From the NCBI RefSeq assembly GCF_008281175.1, contig NZ_CP036524.1, positions 1,984,001 through 2,048,000 of the forward strand: a stretch of DNA of 64,000 bases, read 5' to 3'. A program made the position numbers and the translations under genes. The notes below the pieces were generated by a model that saw nothing but the letters and a program-made list of their open reading frames with translations, did no database searches and had not been told where the DNA came from. Below are positions 1 to 9,789 of this stretch, piece by piece; position 1 is the first letter of the stretch; every line of letters starts with the position of its first letter. This DNA is from [Clostridium] hylemonae DSM 15053. GTDB taxonomy: Bacteria > Bacillota > Clostridia > Lachnospirales > Lachnospiraceae.

Positions 1-275
1 TTGCCCCGGATAAACGCGCAGTGTCTCACTTCCGCGTTCTTCCCGATAATGGCAGGCCCGTTGATATAGGCGGACTCGAATACTTTCGCAGACTTTGCGA
101 TCCATACGTTGTCTCCGACTTTGTCGTACTCCTCTGACGAAAGTGATTCTCCAAGCTTCTGTATAAATCCTCCTATTTTCGGAAGAACTTCCCACGGATA
201 AGTTACTCCGTCAAATATATCTTTCGCTATCGTTTCCTCGAGCGTGTACATTTCCTTTACAGTTAATTCCTTCAT
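1..275 (-). CDS. Left-handed beta-helix (hexapeptide) sugar-phosphate transferase-like protein, N-terminal part
   Basis: Only the first 91 codons are in the window; the gene runs off the left edge. It starts MKELTVKEMYTLEE, with AGGAGA just upstream of the ATG. The end of the visible part holds hexapeptide-type turns (AKVFESAYINGPAIIGKNAEVRH in sense, so isoleucine/valine-spaced repeats), typical of left-handed beta-helix acyltransferases and of the C-terminal half of GlmU. Lachnospiraceae proteins of this layout are usually named UDP-N-acetylglucosamine pyrophosphorylase, although they lack the nucleotidyltransferase half. The substrate cannot be told from this fragment. It lies about 50 bp downstream of topB on the same strand. 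Confidence 0.6.
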   Translation of the reverse strand, partial: MKELTVKEMYTLEETIAKDIFDGVTYPWEVLPKIGGFIQKLGESLSSEEYDKVGDNVWIAKSAKVFESAYINGPAIIGKNAEVRHCAFIRG

Positions 276-324
276 AGCATTCTCCTTTTCCGCCGGACCT
301 CTGCCGGCTTACATGACTCATTAT

Positions 325-2355
325 TTATTTTGTCTTATCTTTTTCCTTTTTATAAAAACGGGCCGCCCTGTCATAAAAGGACCGGAGCTGGTACTGATTG
401 TTCAGGCCTTTGACTCCGTTCGTACGGCTTACGATGAAATGGTCCAGCTTTGTCATATACTCATCCGGCGTGATCTCTCCGTCCGCCACATACGTAAGCC
501 CTTTTTCCCAGCTGGCGGTAAGCTCGGGATTCAAAAGTGACTTAATGGACTGATCCACAACATCGTAGATCATCTCCCCCTGCAGAGTCGGCGTCACGAT
601 CTGGGTTTTTTTATTCAGAGCCAGATATTTGTTGTTGAAGAGCTTCTTTAATATCTCTCCCCTTGTGGCGCTTGTTCCGATACCGCTTCCCTTTATCTGG
701 GCCCGGAGTTCTTCATCCTCTATGAGCTGTCCCGCGTTTTCCATCGCCAGAATGAGAGATCCTGAATTGTAGCGTTTCGGAGGAGATGTCTTTCCTTCCT
801 TGATGTCCAGCGACTGTACCGGAAGGACCATACCTTTCTTAAGACCCTGTATTTTTTCAAAAAACCGGTTGTCCGTATTCTGTCCGCTGTCCCCGCCGTC
901 GCTCTCCTCTGCCTCATTTCCGCTGCTTTTCTTCTGTCCGGGAATTCCTGCCACTTTCAGATATCCCTCCTCCGCCAGCACCTTAAAGCTGGAAAAGAAG
1001 CTTTCTTCCTTTATCTTCGTGACTATTGTGACCTTCTGATAGACCGCGGGGGGATAAAAGATACTTAAGAATCTCCTGACGATCACATCATACACTTTCA
1101 CCGACACTGCGCTCAGGCTCTTGAGAGCACCCAGTCCCTGCCCGGTCGGAATGATGGCATAGTGATCCGTGATCTGCTTGTCATTGACATATCTCGTACG
1201 CGCGATCTCTTTATGGCTCCCGTATGAGACGATCTCGCCGAGAAAGGGAACCGCCGGTTCATATTTCATCAGCCCGTTCAGATTCTTATGTATTTCCTTT
1301 GCCACAGCAGTGGACAGCACACGGGCATCTGTACGGGGGTAGGTGACCAGTTTTTTCTCGTACATCTCCTGTACAAGCCGGAGCGTCTCATCCGGGCTGA
1401 TCTTAAACCTCTTTGAGCATTCATTCTGAAGCTCCGCCAGGTTAAACAGAAGAGGCGGGTTCTTTTTCTCCTTTTTCCTCTCTATGGAAATAATGGTGCA
1501 CTGCACTGGGAGCGGATCACTTAGCTCCCTGATGAGCCCGGCCGCGTCTTCCTCATGGAGGAATCCATTTTCTTTATAGAGCTTCGGGGACTCAAACCAT
1601 GCAGATCCTTTCACGGCGCGCCATTCTCCCTCAAAGGTCTCTCCCGGCTCCCCTGCCGCACTGATGACCCGGTAAAACGGCGTCTCTGTAAATTCCCGTA
1701 TTTCCCGTTCCCTTCGCACTACCATGCCGAGCACGCATGTCATGACACGCCCTACGGAGATGACCGAATACTTTGTGTGCAGGTAGTTGGAAATGCTGTT
1801 TCCGTACTTTAACGTCAGCAGCCTGGAGAAATTGATCCCCATCAGATAGTCTTCTTTTGCCCTAAGATAGGCGGAGGCAGAAAGGTTGTCGTACTCCTTT
1901 AAGTCTTTTGCCTCCCGGATCCCGCGCAGGATCTCCTCCTCGGTCTGTGAATCTATCCACACTCTGCGCCGTTTTTTTCCGTGTACGTCTGCCTTCTGTT
2001 CCACAAGACGGTATATATATTCTCCTTCCCGCCCCGAGTCAGTACATACATAGATCGTATCCACGTCTTCCCGGTTCAGAAGCCCCGCCACGATCCTGTA
2101 CTGCTTCTCCACCGAAGGTATGACCTCGTACTTGAATTCTTCCGGTATAAAAGGCAGAGTCTGAAGGCTCCACCTCTTATACTTCTCATCATAGCTTTCC
2201 GGATAACTCATAGTCACCAGGTGTCCGACGCACCATGTCACTATGGAGTCATCCGACTCCAGATAGCCGTCTCTTCGTTTTGTTGTAAGCTTCAGTGCTT
2301 TGGCAAATTCCTGCGCCACACTTGGTTTCTCAGCAATATAAAGTGATTTCCCCAT
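325..2355 (-). CDS. topB: DNA topoisomerase III (type IA)
   Basis: Type IA topoisomerase of 676 residues that relaxes and decatenates DNA through a 5'-phosphotyrosine intermediate. The Toprim domain covers roughly residues 1-150, with the first acidic residue in AEKPS (Glu9) and the metal-binding DSGREGE at 106-112. The catalytic tyrosine is Tyr339 in the signature VTYPRTD. The length fits TopB of Firmicutes and there is no string of C-terminal zinc fingers, which argues against TopA. A spacer rich in Ser, Gly, Asp and Glu (about residues 480-500) separates two core lobes. The ribosome binding site AGGAG lies rather far (about 14 nt) from the ATG. ppk1 lies just upstream on the same strand. 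Confidence 0.95.
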   Translation of the reverse strand: MGKSLYIAEKPSVAQEFAKALKLTTKRRDGYLESDDSIVTWCVGHLVTMSYPESYDEKYKRWSLQTLPFIPEEFKYEVIPSVEKQYRIVAGLLNREDVDTIYVCTDSGREGEYIYRLVEQKADVHGKKRRRVWIDSQTEEEILRGIREAKDLKEYDNLSASAYLRAKEDYLMGINFSRLLTLKYGNSISNYLHTKYSVISVGRVMTCVLGMVVRREREIREFTETPFYRVISAAGEPGETFEGEWRAVKGSAWFESPKLYKENGFLHEEDAAGLIRELSDPLPVQCTIISIERKKEKKNPPLLFNLAELQNECSKRFKISPDETLRLVQEMYEKKLVTYPRTDARVLSTAVAKEIHKNLNGLMKYEPAVPFLGEIVSYGSHKEIARTRYVNDKQITDHYAIIPTGQGLGALKSLSAVSVKVYDVIVRRFLSIFYPPAVYQKVTIVTKIKEESFFSSFKVLAEEGYLKVAGIPGQKKSSGNEAEESDGGDSGQNTDNRFFEKIQGLKKGMVLPVQSLDIKEGKTSPPKRYNSGSLILAMENAGQLIEDEELRAQIKGSGIGTSATRGEILKKLFNNKYLALNKKTQIVTPTLQGEMIYDVVDQSIKSLLNPELTASWEKGLTYVADGEITPDEYMTKLDHFIVSRTNGVKGLNNQYQLRSFYDRAARFYKKEKDKTK

Positions 2356-2382
2356 ATGAAATATCTGTACTCCTTTAGTTGT

Positions 2383-4488
2383 CTACTTTCCAAACAGATG
2401 TCTGATCCTCTCCAGAAAGGTCTGCCGCCTCTCCGGCGCCTTTCGCTTTACATTCAGCGCTTCCTGCATGAACACGACCTGAGAATCTATGAGCGGCTCT
2501 GTCGGCTCTTTTTTTTCATAGTCTCCGTCCGAGTTCAGCACTCTTGCTTTTACGTTGTCTGTCAGCATGATCTTCAGATAATGGTTTATCTGCCGCCTGA
2601 CATCCTCATCCAGCACCGGACAGGCCACCTCCACCCGCTTCTCTGTATTCCGCGTCATCATATCCGCGGACCCGATATATATTTTCTGCTCCGCGCCTGT
2701 TCCGAAGCTGAAGATGCGCGGATGCTCCAGATAGCGTCCTACAATGCTTGTGACCGTGACATTTTCCGTATGATCTTTGACTCCTGGTAATATACAACAT
2801 ATTCCCCGGACAATCAAGTCTGTTTTCACACCGGCCCTCGACGCCTCCGCTACTTTCTCTATAAAATCGACGTCCGTCAGCGAGTTCATTTTCATGACGA
2901 TGCGGCCGCCGCTGCCCTTTCTGATCTCCTCATCCATCAGATAGAGCACCCTCTGCTTCAGGCTCGTCGGCGCCACTATAAGCCTGTTGTACAGGCCGTC
3001 CAGATTACTGATAGACAAATTTTTGAAAAACTCGGAAGCGTCCTTTCCGATCTCGGGATCTGCCGTCATAAGTGAAAGATCTGTATACATGGCCGCTGTC
3101 TTCTCGTTATAGTTTCCGGTCCCGATCTGCGTAATATACTGGATCTCATTCCGGTTCCGGTATGTGATAAGACACACTTTAGAATGGACCTTATATCCGT
3201 CAAACCCGTATATGACCCGGCACCCGGCCTCTTCCAGCCGCTCCGACCAGTCTATGTTATTCTGTTCGTCAAATCTGGCTCTCAGCTCAATGAGCACAGT
3301 CACCTCTTTGCCGTTTTCCGCCGCCGCGCATAAATATTCCACAAGACGCGCCTTTTTGGCGAGCCGGTAGATCGTTATCTTTATCGTCAGTACGTTCGGA
3401 TCCGTCGAAGCCTCTTTGATCAGCCTCAGAAACGGGTTCATGCTCTCATACGGATAATACAGCAGGATATCCTTTTTCTTTATCTGCTGCTTCATCGTGC
3501 TTCCTTCCTGTACCCGGGGCGAATTCTGCGGCGTAAACGGAGGATATACGAGGGAACGCTTCATCGCCTCCGGCAGATTTCCGCTGATGGCAAACATATA
3601 GGCCAGTTTTACCGGCATTTTGGTGCGGAAGATCTGATTTGGCTCAATGGCAAACTTTCCGCAGAAATACTGTTCCATCTCCTCGCTGAGCTTTTCAGCC
3701 ACCTCAAGTCTCACAACAGCCATCCTGCGGCGTTTGTGAAGCGTCTCCTTCATCAGGTAGCGGAAGTCATCGTTCACCTCCAGCGCCTCATCGTCCGGCG
3801 CTATGTCGGCATTCCTCGTGACACAGATATAATTCTTATCCGTCACTTCATACTGTTCAAACACGAGGTTCAGATATTCCATGATCACCTTCTCCATACG
3901 GATATAACGGATATCATGTCCCGGCAGATACAAGATATCTGACACAAACTGAGGCACGGGCACAATGCCCTGCATCGACTTATCCTTATATTTCAGATTG
4001 GCCGTCACATAGATCTCTTTGTTCAGAAGGTGCGGGAACGGGTGGTTTGCATCCACGATCTGAGGTGAGAGAATGGGAAGTATCTGTTCCTTAAAATACT
4101 TTTTTACGTATTTCTTTTCTGACTGCTCCAGTTCCTTGAAATCAAGACCGCAGACGCCATACGGACTGAGCTGCTTCTTTATCTCAGCGTACGTCTTATC
4201 CCTTTCCTTGTAAAGCGGCGCCACAGCGTCAAATATCATCTCCAGCTGTTCTCCGGGCGTCAGGCCCGAACGGCTGTCGATCGTGTTGGGATCTGTCTGG
4301 ATCATATCAAACAGGCTGCCCACCCTTATCATAAAGAACTCATCCAGATTACTCGTAAAGATAGCCACAAACTTCATCCGTTCCAGGAGAGGCACCGTCG
4401 GATCCTGTGCCTCCTCCAGCACTCTTTTGTTGAACTTAAGCCATGACAGTTCTCTGTTCTGTGTGTAGTTAAGAATATCATTTTCCAT
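2383..4488 (-). CDS. ppk: Polyphosphate kinase 1
   Basis: Cytoplasmic or membrane-associated enzyme that polymerises the gamma-phosphate of ATP into inorganic polyphosphate, and can run in reverse. At 701 residues it has the usual PPK1 length. The N-terminal domain starts with the family hallmark RELSWLKFNKRVLEEA and SNLDEFFMIRVG. The autophosphorylated histidine is His435 in YKVHSKVCLI, the same number as in the E. coli enzyme, and the second conserved histidine is His589 in LEHPRIFSFG. GTGNYNEKTA follows the first histidine, as expected. The gene is 27 bp upstream of topB. About 240 bp separate it from the terminator of asd, leaving room for its own promoter. Confidence 0.95.
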   Translation of the reverse strand: MENDILNYTQNRELSWLKFNKRVLEEAQDPTVPLLERMKFVAIFTSNLDEFFMIRVGSLFDMIQTDPNTIDSRSGLTPGEQLEMIFDAVAPLYKERDKTYAEIKKQLSPYGVCGLDFKELEQSEKKYVKKYFKEQILPILSPQIVDANHPFPHLLNKEIYVTANLKYKDKSMQGIVPVPQFVSDILYLPGHDIRYIRMEKVIMEYLNLVFEQYEVTDKNYICVTRNADIAPDDEALEVNDDFRYLMKETLHKRRRMAVVRLEVAEKLSEEMEQYFCGKFAIEPNQIFRTKMPVKLAYMFAISGNLPEAMKRSLVYPPFTPQNSPRVQEGSTMKQQIKKKDILLYYPYESMNPFLRLIKEASTDPNVLTIKITIYRLAKKARLVEYLCAAAENGKEVTVLIELRARFDEQNNIDWSERLEEAGCRVIYGFDGYKVHSKVCLITYRNRNEIQYITQIGTGNYNEKTAAMYTDLSLMTADPEIGKDASEFFKNLSISNLDGLYNRLIVAPTSLKQRVLYLMDEEIRKGSGGRIVMKMNSLTDVDFIEKVAEASRAGVKTDLIVRGICCILPGVKDHTENVTVTSIVGRYLEHPRIFSFGTGAEQKIYIGSADMMTRNTEKRVEVACPVLDEDVRRQINHYLKIMLTDNVKARVLNSDGDYEKKEPTEPLIDSQVVFMQEALNVKRKAPERRQTFLERIRHLFGK

Positions 4489-4685
4489 ACTTATAACCTC
4501 ATCCTTCTTTCGTATTTCTGAAACGTAATCAGTATATGCACCCGGGCATTATTTTCAGAATACCAGATCAGAGCTTCCGCCTCTACCACGCGCATGTTAA
4601 ATCCGCGTAAAATCTCTTTACATTTTATCACTTATCCGTTGTAAAATAAAGGCTCACTTTTGCCGCGCAGACTCTTATGTATATA

Positions 4686-4729
4686 AAAAAGAAGATGTCC
4701 CGGAAGATCATTCCTCCGGAACATCCTTT
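4686..4729 (-). terminator. Rho-independent terminator after asd
   Basis: An 11-bp stem with one mismatch (GATGTTCCGGA against TCCGGGACATC, minus strand) closes a 10-nt loop and is followed by a T-rich run. It begins directly after the asd stop codon. Confidence 0.75.
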
Positions 4730-5814
4730 TATTTGTTCTCGATAAATCCTTTGGCCACCAGTGTCTCTGCGCAGAGGACCGCTCCCCCTGCAGCGCCCCG
4801 CACCGTATTGTGGGAAAGACCGATAAACTTAAAGTCATAGATCGTATCTTCTCTCAGCCGGCCGACAGACACACCCATTCCTTTTTCATAGTCTACATCC
4901 ATTGCAACCTGCGGACGGTCGTCTTCTGAAAGATACTGTACAAACTGCCCGGGCGCGCTCGGAAGGCCCGCCTCCTGCGGAAATCCTTTGAAATTCACCA
5001 GTTTTTCAACGAGCTGCTCTCTGGTCGGTTTCTTCTCAAAATTGATAAACACAGCTGCCGTATGTCCGTTCAGAACAGGTACTCTCACACACTGGCAGGA
5101 AATCTTCGGAAGATTGGCCTTTACAATTTCTCCGTTTTCCACTGTGCCGAGTACGCGAAGAGGCTCCTGCTCGCTCTTTTCTTCCTCGCCTCCGATGTAA
5201 GGAATAATATTTTCCGTCATCTCAGGCCAGTCCTTGAATGTCTTTCCTGCGCCTGATATGGCCTGGTATGTCGTCACAACTACTTCTTTCGGTCCGAACT
5301 CTCTCCACGCCGCAAGGCAGGGAGCATAGCTTTGTATGGAACAGTTTGGCTTTACCGCGATGAACCCACGGGAAGTGCCAAGCCGCTTCTTCTGTGATTC
5401 GATGACGTCAAAATGTTCCGGATTGATCTCCGGCACTACCATCGGTACATCCGGCGTCCAGCGGTGCGCGCTGTTGTTTGACACAACAGGCGTCTCTGTC
5501 TTTGCGTATGCTTCCTCTATCGCTTTGATCTCATCCTTTGTCATGTCAACTGCGCTGAACACGAAATCGACAGATTCCGCTACTTTTTCCACTTCATTCA
5601 CATTTGCCACGACAAGGCTTTTGACCGCTTCCGGCATCGGCGTTGTCATCTTCCAGCGGCCTCCGACGGCCTCCTCGTATGTCTTTCCCGCTGACCTCGG
5701 GCTTGCGGCCACCGTCACCACTTCAAACCACGGATGGTTCTCAAGCAGAGAGATAAAACGCTGGCCGACCATACCCGTCGCCCCTAAAATACCAACTCTC
5801 AATTTCTTTTCCAT
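4729..5814 (-). CDS. asd: Aspartate-semialdehyde dehydrogenase
   Basis: NADPH-dependent reduction of aspartyl phosphate to aspartate semialdehyde, the branch step for lysine/diaminopimelate, threonine and methionine. The Rossmann motif GATGMVGQ is at residues 11-18 and the catalytic cysteine is Cys158 in KPNCSIQ. The motif NCS, the length of 361 residues and the late GHTAAVFINF histidine region fit the archaeal/fungal-type ASADH subgroup, which many Clostridia carry instead of the E. coli-type enzyme. argH ends upstream on the same strand with a 50-bp gap, so both may share transcripts. A clear terminator follows. Confidence 0.93.
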   Translation of the reverse strand: MEKKLRVGILGATGMVGQRFISLLENHPWFEVVTVAASPRSAGKTYEEAVGGRWKMTTPMPEAVKSLVVANVNEVEKVAESVDFVFSAVDMTKDEIKAIEEAYAKTETPVVSNNSAHRWTPDVPMVVPEINPEHFDVIESQKKRLGTSRGFIAVKPNCSIQSYAPCLAAWREFGPKEVVVTTYQAISGAGKTFKDWPEMTENIIPYIGGEEEKSEQEPLRVLGTVENGEIVKANLPKISCQCVRVPVLNGHTAAVFINFEKKPTREQLVEKLVNFKGFPQEAGLPSAPGQFVQYLSEDDRPQVAMDVDYEKGMGVSVGRLREDTIYDFKFIGLSHNTVRGAAGGAVLCAETLVAKGFIENK

Positions 5815-5864
5815 AACTGTCTTCTCCTTCCGTTAAACGGCCCGGGACATCCCGGTACCGGCCT

Positions 5865-7247
5865 TTAATATTCTTCCATATATTTTCTGTAAAGAGCGAT
5901 CGTCTCTTCCATGGCATGCCGTCCCGGCGCGCCGGTCGTGATTCTCTTGTTCACGCATGTCTCCAGACTGATCGCCTCATAGATGTCTTCCTCAAACACG
6001 TCTGATATTTCCCTGTAATCCTTTAACGGAAGCTCATCGAGCGCGATCCCCTTTTCAATACAGGTCAGTACGAGCTGGCCTACGATCCCGTGCGCATCCC
6101 TGAACGCAACCCCATGGTTTACGAGATAGTCGGCCGCGTCAGTCGCATTTGTAAAGCCGTTCCTGGCGCTCCTTTCCATGCGGTCTTTCCTGAATTCCAT
6201 TGTCCTTATCATCCCGGTAAACAGCGCAAGACATCCTTTTGTCGTATCGATGGCGTCAAATACCCACTCTTTATCTTCCTGCATGTCTTTATTGTAGGCG
6301 AGCGGGATCCCTTTCATCGTGGCAAGCATGGCATTCAAGGCTCCGTACACCCGTCCGGTCTTGCCTCTTACAAGCTCTGCTATATCCGGGTTCTTTTTCT
6401 GCGGCATAATGCTGCTTCCGGTACTGTATGCGTCGTCGATCTCCACAAACTGGTATTCATTGGAATTCCATATGATCACTTCTTCTGAAAAGCGGCTCAG
6501 ATGCATCATGATCGTAGAAAGCGCCGAGAGCAGTTCGATCAGGTAGTCCCGGTCGGACACTCCGTCCATACTGTTCAGTGTCGGGCCGCCGTCAAACCCG
6601 AGCATTCTCGCCGTATATTCCCGGTCCAGCGGGTAAGTCGTACCTGCCAGCGCTCCGGAGCCAAGAGGGCATGTATTCATCCGCCTGTAAATATCCTGCA
6701 GCCTTTCATGGTCTCTTCTGAACATTTCAAAATAGGCGCCCATATGATGGGCCAGCGTGATCGGCTGTGCCTTCTGAAGATGCGTAAACCCGGGCATGTA
6801 TGTATCAATGTTGTCTTCCATAATGGCCAGTATGGCGTGGAGCAGTCCCTCAACCTGATTATCCAGCAGATGTACCTCGTCTCTCGTGTAAAGCTTCATA
6901 TCCAGCGCAACCTGGTCATTCCTGCTCCGGCCCGTGTGAAGCTTCTTTCCCGGTTCTCCTATACGCTCTATCAGCGTCGCCTCCACAAAACTGTGGATAT
7001 CTTCGTATTTATCGGAAATCTCGAGCCGTCCGCTCTCCACGTCGTCAAGAATGCCCTCCAGTCCCTGTACGATCTGGTCCTTTTCGTAATCTGTGAGAAT
7101 TCCCTGCCTCGCGAGCATCATCACATGCGCGATGCTTCCTTTAATATCCTGTGCATAGAATCTTTTATCAAATGAAATTGATGCGTTGAAACTGTATACA
7201 AGCCGGTCCGTCTCCTTTGTGAAACGACCTCCCCACAACTGTGCCAT
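5865..7247 (-). CDS. argH: Argininosuccinate lyase
   Basis: Last step of arginine synthesis: argininosuccinate to arginine plus fumarate, as a homotetramer of the fumarase/aspartase superfamily. The 460-residue length is normal. The superfamily signature GSSIMPQKKNPD lies at about residues 277-288 and carries the catalytic flexible-loop serine. The N-terminus MAQLWGGRFTKETD and the segment HTGRSRNDQVALD are diagnostic for ArgH. argG is not adjacent. A plausible promoter lies about 40-65 bp upstream. Confidence 0.95.
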   Translation of the reverse strand: MAQLWGGRFTKETDRLVYSFNASISFDKRFYAQDIKGSIAHVMMLARQGILTDYEKDQIVQGLEGILDDVESGRLEISDKYEDIHSFVEATLIERIGEPGKKLHTGRSRNDQVALDMKLYTRDEVHLLDNQVEGLLHAILAIMEDNIDTYMPGFTHLQKAQPITLAHHMGAYFEMFRRDHERLQDIYRRMNTCPLGSGALAGTTYPLDREYTARMLGFDGGPTLNSMDGVSDRDYLIELLSALSTIMMHLSRFSEEVIIWNSNEYQFVEIDDAYSTGSSIMPQKKNPDIAELVRGKTGRVYGALNAMLATMKGIPLAYNKDMQEDKEWVFDAIDTTKGCLALFTGMIRTMEFRKDRMERSARNGFTNATDAADYLVNHGVAFRDAHGIVGQLVLTCIEKGIALDELPLKDYREISDVFEEDIYEAISLETCVNKRITTGAPGRHAMEETIALYRKYMEEY

Positions 7248-7284
7248 ATGGTTTTCTTCCTTTCATGTAGAATCATTGTAAAAG

Positions 7285-7312
7285 ATTTTATCATATTTCT
7301 GCATAAAATCAA
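7285..7312 (-). promoter_or_regulatory. Likely sigma-A promoter of argH
   Basis: On the minus strand TTGATT is separated by 16 bp from TAAAAT, about 35 bp before the ATG of argH. No ARG-box palindrome could be assigned with confidence. Confidence 0.45.
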
Positions 7313-7323
7313 ACGAAAATGTA

Positions 7324-7932
7324 TTATTTTACATTTTTTAATGAAAATTCACAACCGCAGTAATCCTGTCTGTAAAGTCCAAACTCTTTTGAAAGCTCTA
7401 TGGAACGCTTGTATCCGTTCTTTTTCTTAAAATCTGACTGCAGATACGTAACGCCGTATTCCTTCTCAAGTCTTATCCCGATCTCATTCAGTCTGTCCGC
7501 GTTCTTCATCGGACTTATACTGAGCGTTGTGGTAAAATAATCAAAACCGCCTTTTTGGGCCAGTTCTGCCGCTTCCCTCAGCCTCAGCTCATAACACTTA
7601 AGACACCGTTCCCCGCCCTCTTTCAGATGCTCCATGCCGGCCGCCATCTCATAAAACCTCTCTCTGTCGTAATGGCCGGCAATGAACGAAACCGGATACC
7701 TTGTTTTCATCTCCCCGATAAGCGTCTGCTGTTCCAATATACGTTTCGTATATTCACTTTCCGGATAAATATTTGGATTATAATAAAATACGGTTATGTC
7801 AAAACAGTCGCTTAAATATTCCAGCACATAACTGCTGCACGGTGCGCAGCAGCTGTGCAGTAAAAGCCGCGGCACCTTCTTCTCGCCCTTCAGCCTCTCA
7901 ATCAGTTTGTCGAGTTCTTTCTGGTAATTCAT
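7324..7932 (-). CDS. queH: Epoxyqueuosine reductase QueH
   Basis: Member of the former DUF208 family, which replaces QueG in reducing epoxyqueuosine to queuosine in tRNA. The metal and cluster-binding cysteines are visible: a CC pair plus Cys three residues later near residues 28-32 (HSCCAPC), a GERCLKC pair in the middle, and YCGC close to the C-terminus. ATG at 7932 is preferred over the TTG one codon upstream; both lie behind AGGGG. The gene follows the histidine kinase gene by 60 bp on the same strand but has no obvious link to it. Confidence 0.88.
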   Translation of the reverse strand: MNYQKELDKLIERLKGEKKVPRLLLHSCCAPCSSYVLEYLSDCFDITVFYYNPNIYPESEYTKRILEQQTLIGEMKTRYPVSFIAGHYDRERFYEMAAGMEHLKEGGERCLKCYELRLREAAELAQKGGFDYFTTTLSISPMKNADRLNEIGIRLEKEYGVTYLQSDFKKKNGYKRSIELSKEFGLYRQDYCGCEFSLKNVK

Positions 7933-7992
7933 CAATCTGTTTCCCCTTGCACGATTCTCCTAGTCCCATGATACACTTCGGACTTACTGTAT

Positions 7993-9117
7993 TTATTCAG
8001 TATATGGCATTTCTCTGGAAGGTGCAAGTGTCCTTTTCTCCCGGCCCCAGATAAGCACCGCCGCTGTGCCGTCTTTCTCTGATGTGCTGTATCTGAGTTT
8101 CCACCTGTGGATCCCCGCAATATCCCGGCAGATCGCAAGACCGTAACCGTGAGGTTTCAGCTCGTTTTCCGCTCTCACACGGAACATCCCTTCATTCCAG
8201 ACACAGAGCTTTTCCGCACCGGCCGTGACTTTCACACGTCCGCCTGCATTGACGGCATTGGAGATCATGTTCTCCAGCAGACAGCGGACAAGTGTCGGCT
8301 CACCGTTTATACTTTGTATGCTTACTTCCAATTCAATCCCGGGATATATGTGCTTCAGTTCTTCCAGCATAACTTCTATGTCGATCGCAACAAAGGTGAG
8401 CGTTCCTTCCCTGACATTGCCCATAATGAGCAGTTTGTCCACCACATCTTTCATCGTCCCCGCACTGTCCACGATCTGCTGCGCGGCAAAGAAACGGTCC
8501 TCCTCTGTGATATTCCCCATCATGATATACTGTGCATATCCCCGGATGCCCGTAAGCGGCGTCCGAAGCTCATGAGCGATCTGATTCACCGGCCGGTAGA
8601 TTCGCTTCATCGCCGCATAGAGCATGATACCGACGACAGCGGACACAAATATGCCGGATGCAGCCGCTGCAATAAATTTCCTGTTCTGCAGATCATAAAA
8701 AGACTGTATATTCTCCATATAGGTCAATTCCATCCCCCCGGCTCCGTCCGTAACCTCATCTTTTATATAGATATATTTTCCGCCATCATGTGTCAGAATA
8801 CAATACTTCTCTTTCGGCACATCCTGCAGAGGGATCTTGTCCGCAAACACAGCGTCACCGGAACGCACTTTGAGCAGGATCCCTGCCTCTTCATACCTCT
8901 GCGCCATATATCCGGCGTCCGTGGCGATATGCCCTCCGCTCAGCTTCTGTATTGACTGCAGTACATAAGTGATCTCCCGCTCACTGTCCGACGCACGTCT
9001 CATCAGATAGCCTAAATCTGTTCTGAATGATACTGTGACCATCACAAAGAGACAAATATATACTACGAGAACAAAGAGTACAAATGTGACAAGGAAATTT
9101 TTCTTCCAAAGCTGCAT
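7993..9117 (-). CDS. Sensor histidine kinase of a two-component system
   Basis: A 374-residue membrane kinase. Two transmembrane segments (about residues 8-30 and 145-165) flank an extracellular domain of about 110 residues. The phosphoacceptor is His182 in AHELRTPLTG, directly after the second membrane segment with no recognisable HAMP domain. The ATPase domain has an N box (NMISNAVNAGG), a slightly altered G1 box (VWNEGMF) and a G2 box (HGYGLAICRDI). It lies 2 bp after the response regulator gene and is surely its partner. The signal sensed is unknown. Confidence 0.88.
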   Translation of the reverse strand: MQLWKKNFLVTFVLFVLVVYICLFVMVTVSFRTDLGYLMRRASDSEREITYVLQSIQKLSGGHIATDAGYMAQRYEEAGILLKVRSGDAVFADKIPLQDVPKEKYCILTHDGGKYIYIKDEVTDGAGGMELTYMENIQSFYDLQNRKFIAAAASGIFVSAVVGIMLYAAMKRIYRPVNQIAHELRTPLTGIRGYAQYIMMGNITEEDRFFAAQQIVDSAGTMKDVVDKLLIMGNVREGTLTFVAIDIEVMLEELKHIYPGIELEVSIQSINGEPTLVRCLLENMISNAVNAGGRVKVTAGAEKLCVWNEGMFRVRAENELKPHGYGLAICRDIAGIHRWKLRYSTSEKDGTAAVLIWGREKRTLAPSREMPYTE

Positions 9118-9119
9118 TT

Positions 9120-9767
9120 TTACATCTCCAATCTGTACCCATACTTAAATATGGTCTTTATCTGTTTCTCCAGTCCGAGCTTCTGGCGGAGACGGCGTAT
9201 GTGCACATCCACCGTGCGGTCATCCCCGTAATAGTCCATGCCCCAGGCCAGATCCAATATCTGGTTTCTGGAAAGAGCGATATTGCGGTTTTCAAGCAGC
9301 ACTTTCAGCAGCGTGTATTCTCTGTGCGTCAGTTCCACCGGTTTACCGCGCCTCCTGACAACCGCCTGCCGGATGTCGATCTGTGTATCTCCCAGCTTAT
9401 ACACCGTCTGCTCCCTGCCCTCTCTGCGGAGTACGACCTGTATACGCGCAGACAGTTCCTCCAGGGCAAATGGTTTCACGATATAATCTTCCGCTCCTGC
9501 CATCAGCCCTTTTACCCTGTCCGGTATCTCGTCCCGCGCCGTGACGCAGATGACAGGAACATCTCTTATCCTTTTCATGACCTCGAATCCATCCATATCC
9601 GGAAGGCTGATATCGAGCAGTATGAGCGCCGGACATTTCTCCTCCACGGCCTTTAGGGCCTCTCGGCCAGTATATGCCGGAAGCCCTCTGTGTCCCATTA
9701 TTTTCAATGTTCTCTGTATGAGTTCATTGATACTTTTATCGTCCTCTACGATCAGAATATCTGCCAT
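9120..9767 (-). CDS. OmpR/PhoB-family response regulator
   Basis: 215 residues: a receiver domain with the phosphoacceptor Asp52 in LLDISLPDMDG and the conserved lysine in VKPFAL near residue 101, followed by a winged-helix DNA-binding domain (ELTHREYTLLKVLLENRN, then DDRTVDVHIRRLRQKL). It directly precedes the kinase gene and follows, by 22 bp, the gene of a membrane-anchored protein, so the three are probably one operon. The regulated genes are not known; the divergent ABC transporter at 10.55 kb is a candidate by position only. Confidence 0.93.
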   Translation of the reverse strand: MADILIVEDDKSINELIQRTLKIMGHRGLPAYTGREALKAVEEKCPALILLDISLPDMDGFEVMKRIRDVPVICVTARDEIPDRVKGLMAGAEDYIVKPFALEELSARIQVVLRREGREQTVYKLGDTQIDIRQAVVRRRGKPVELTHREYTLLKVLLENRNIALSRNQILDLAWGMDYYGDDRTVDVHIRRLRQKLGLEKQIKTIFKYGYRLEM

Positions 9768-9789
9768 CGTTCTGCTGTCCTTTTATTCC

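Noticed and set aside
8107-8955. 282-codon open frame on the plus strand
   Set aside because: Opposite the histidine kinase gene; no start signal and no plausible motif.
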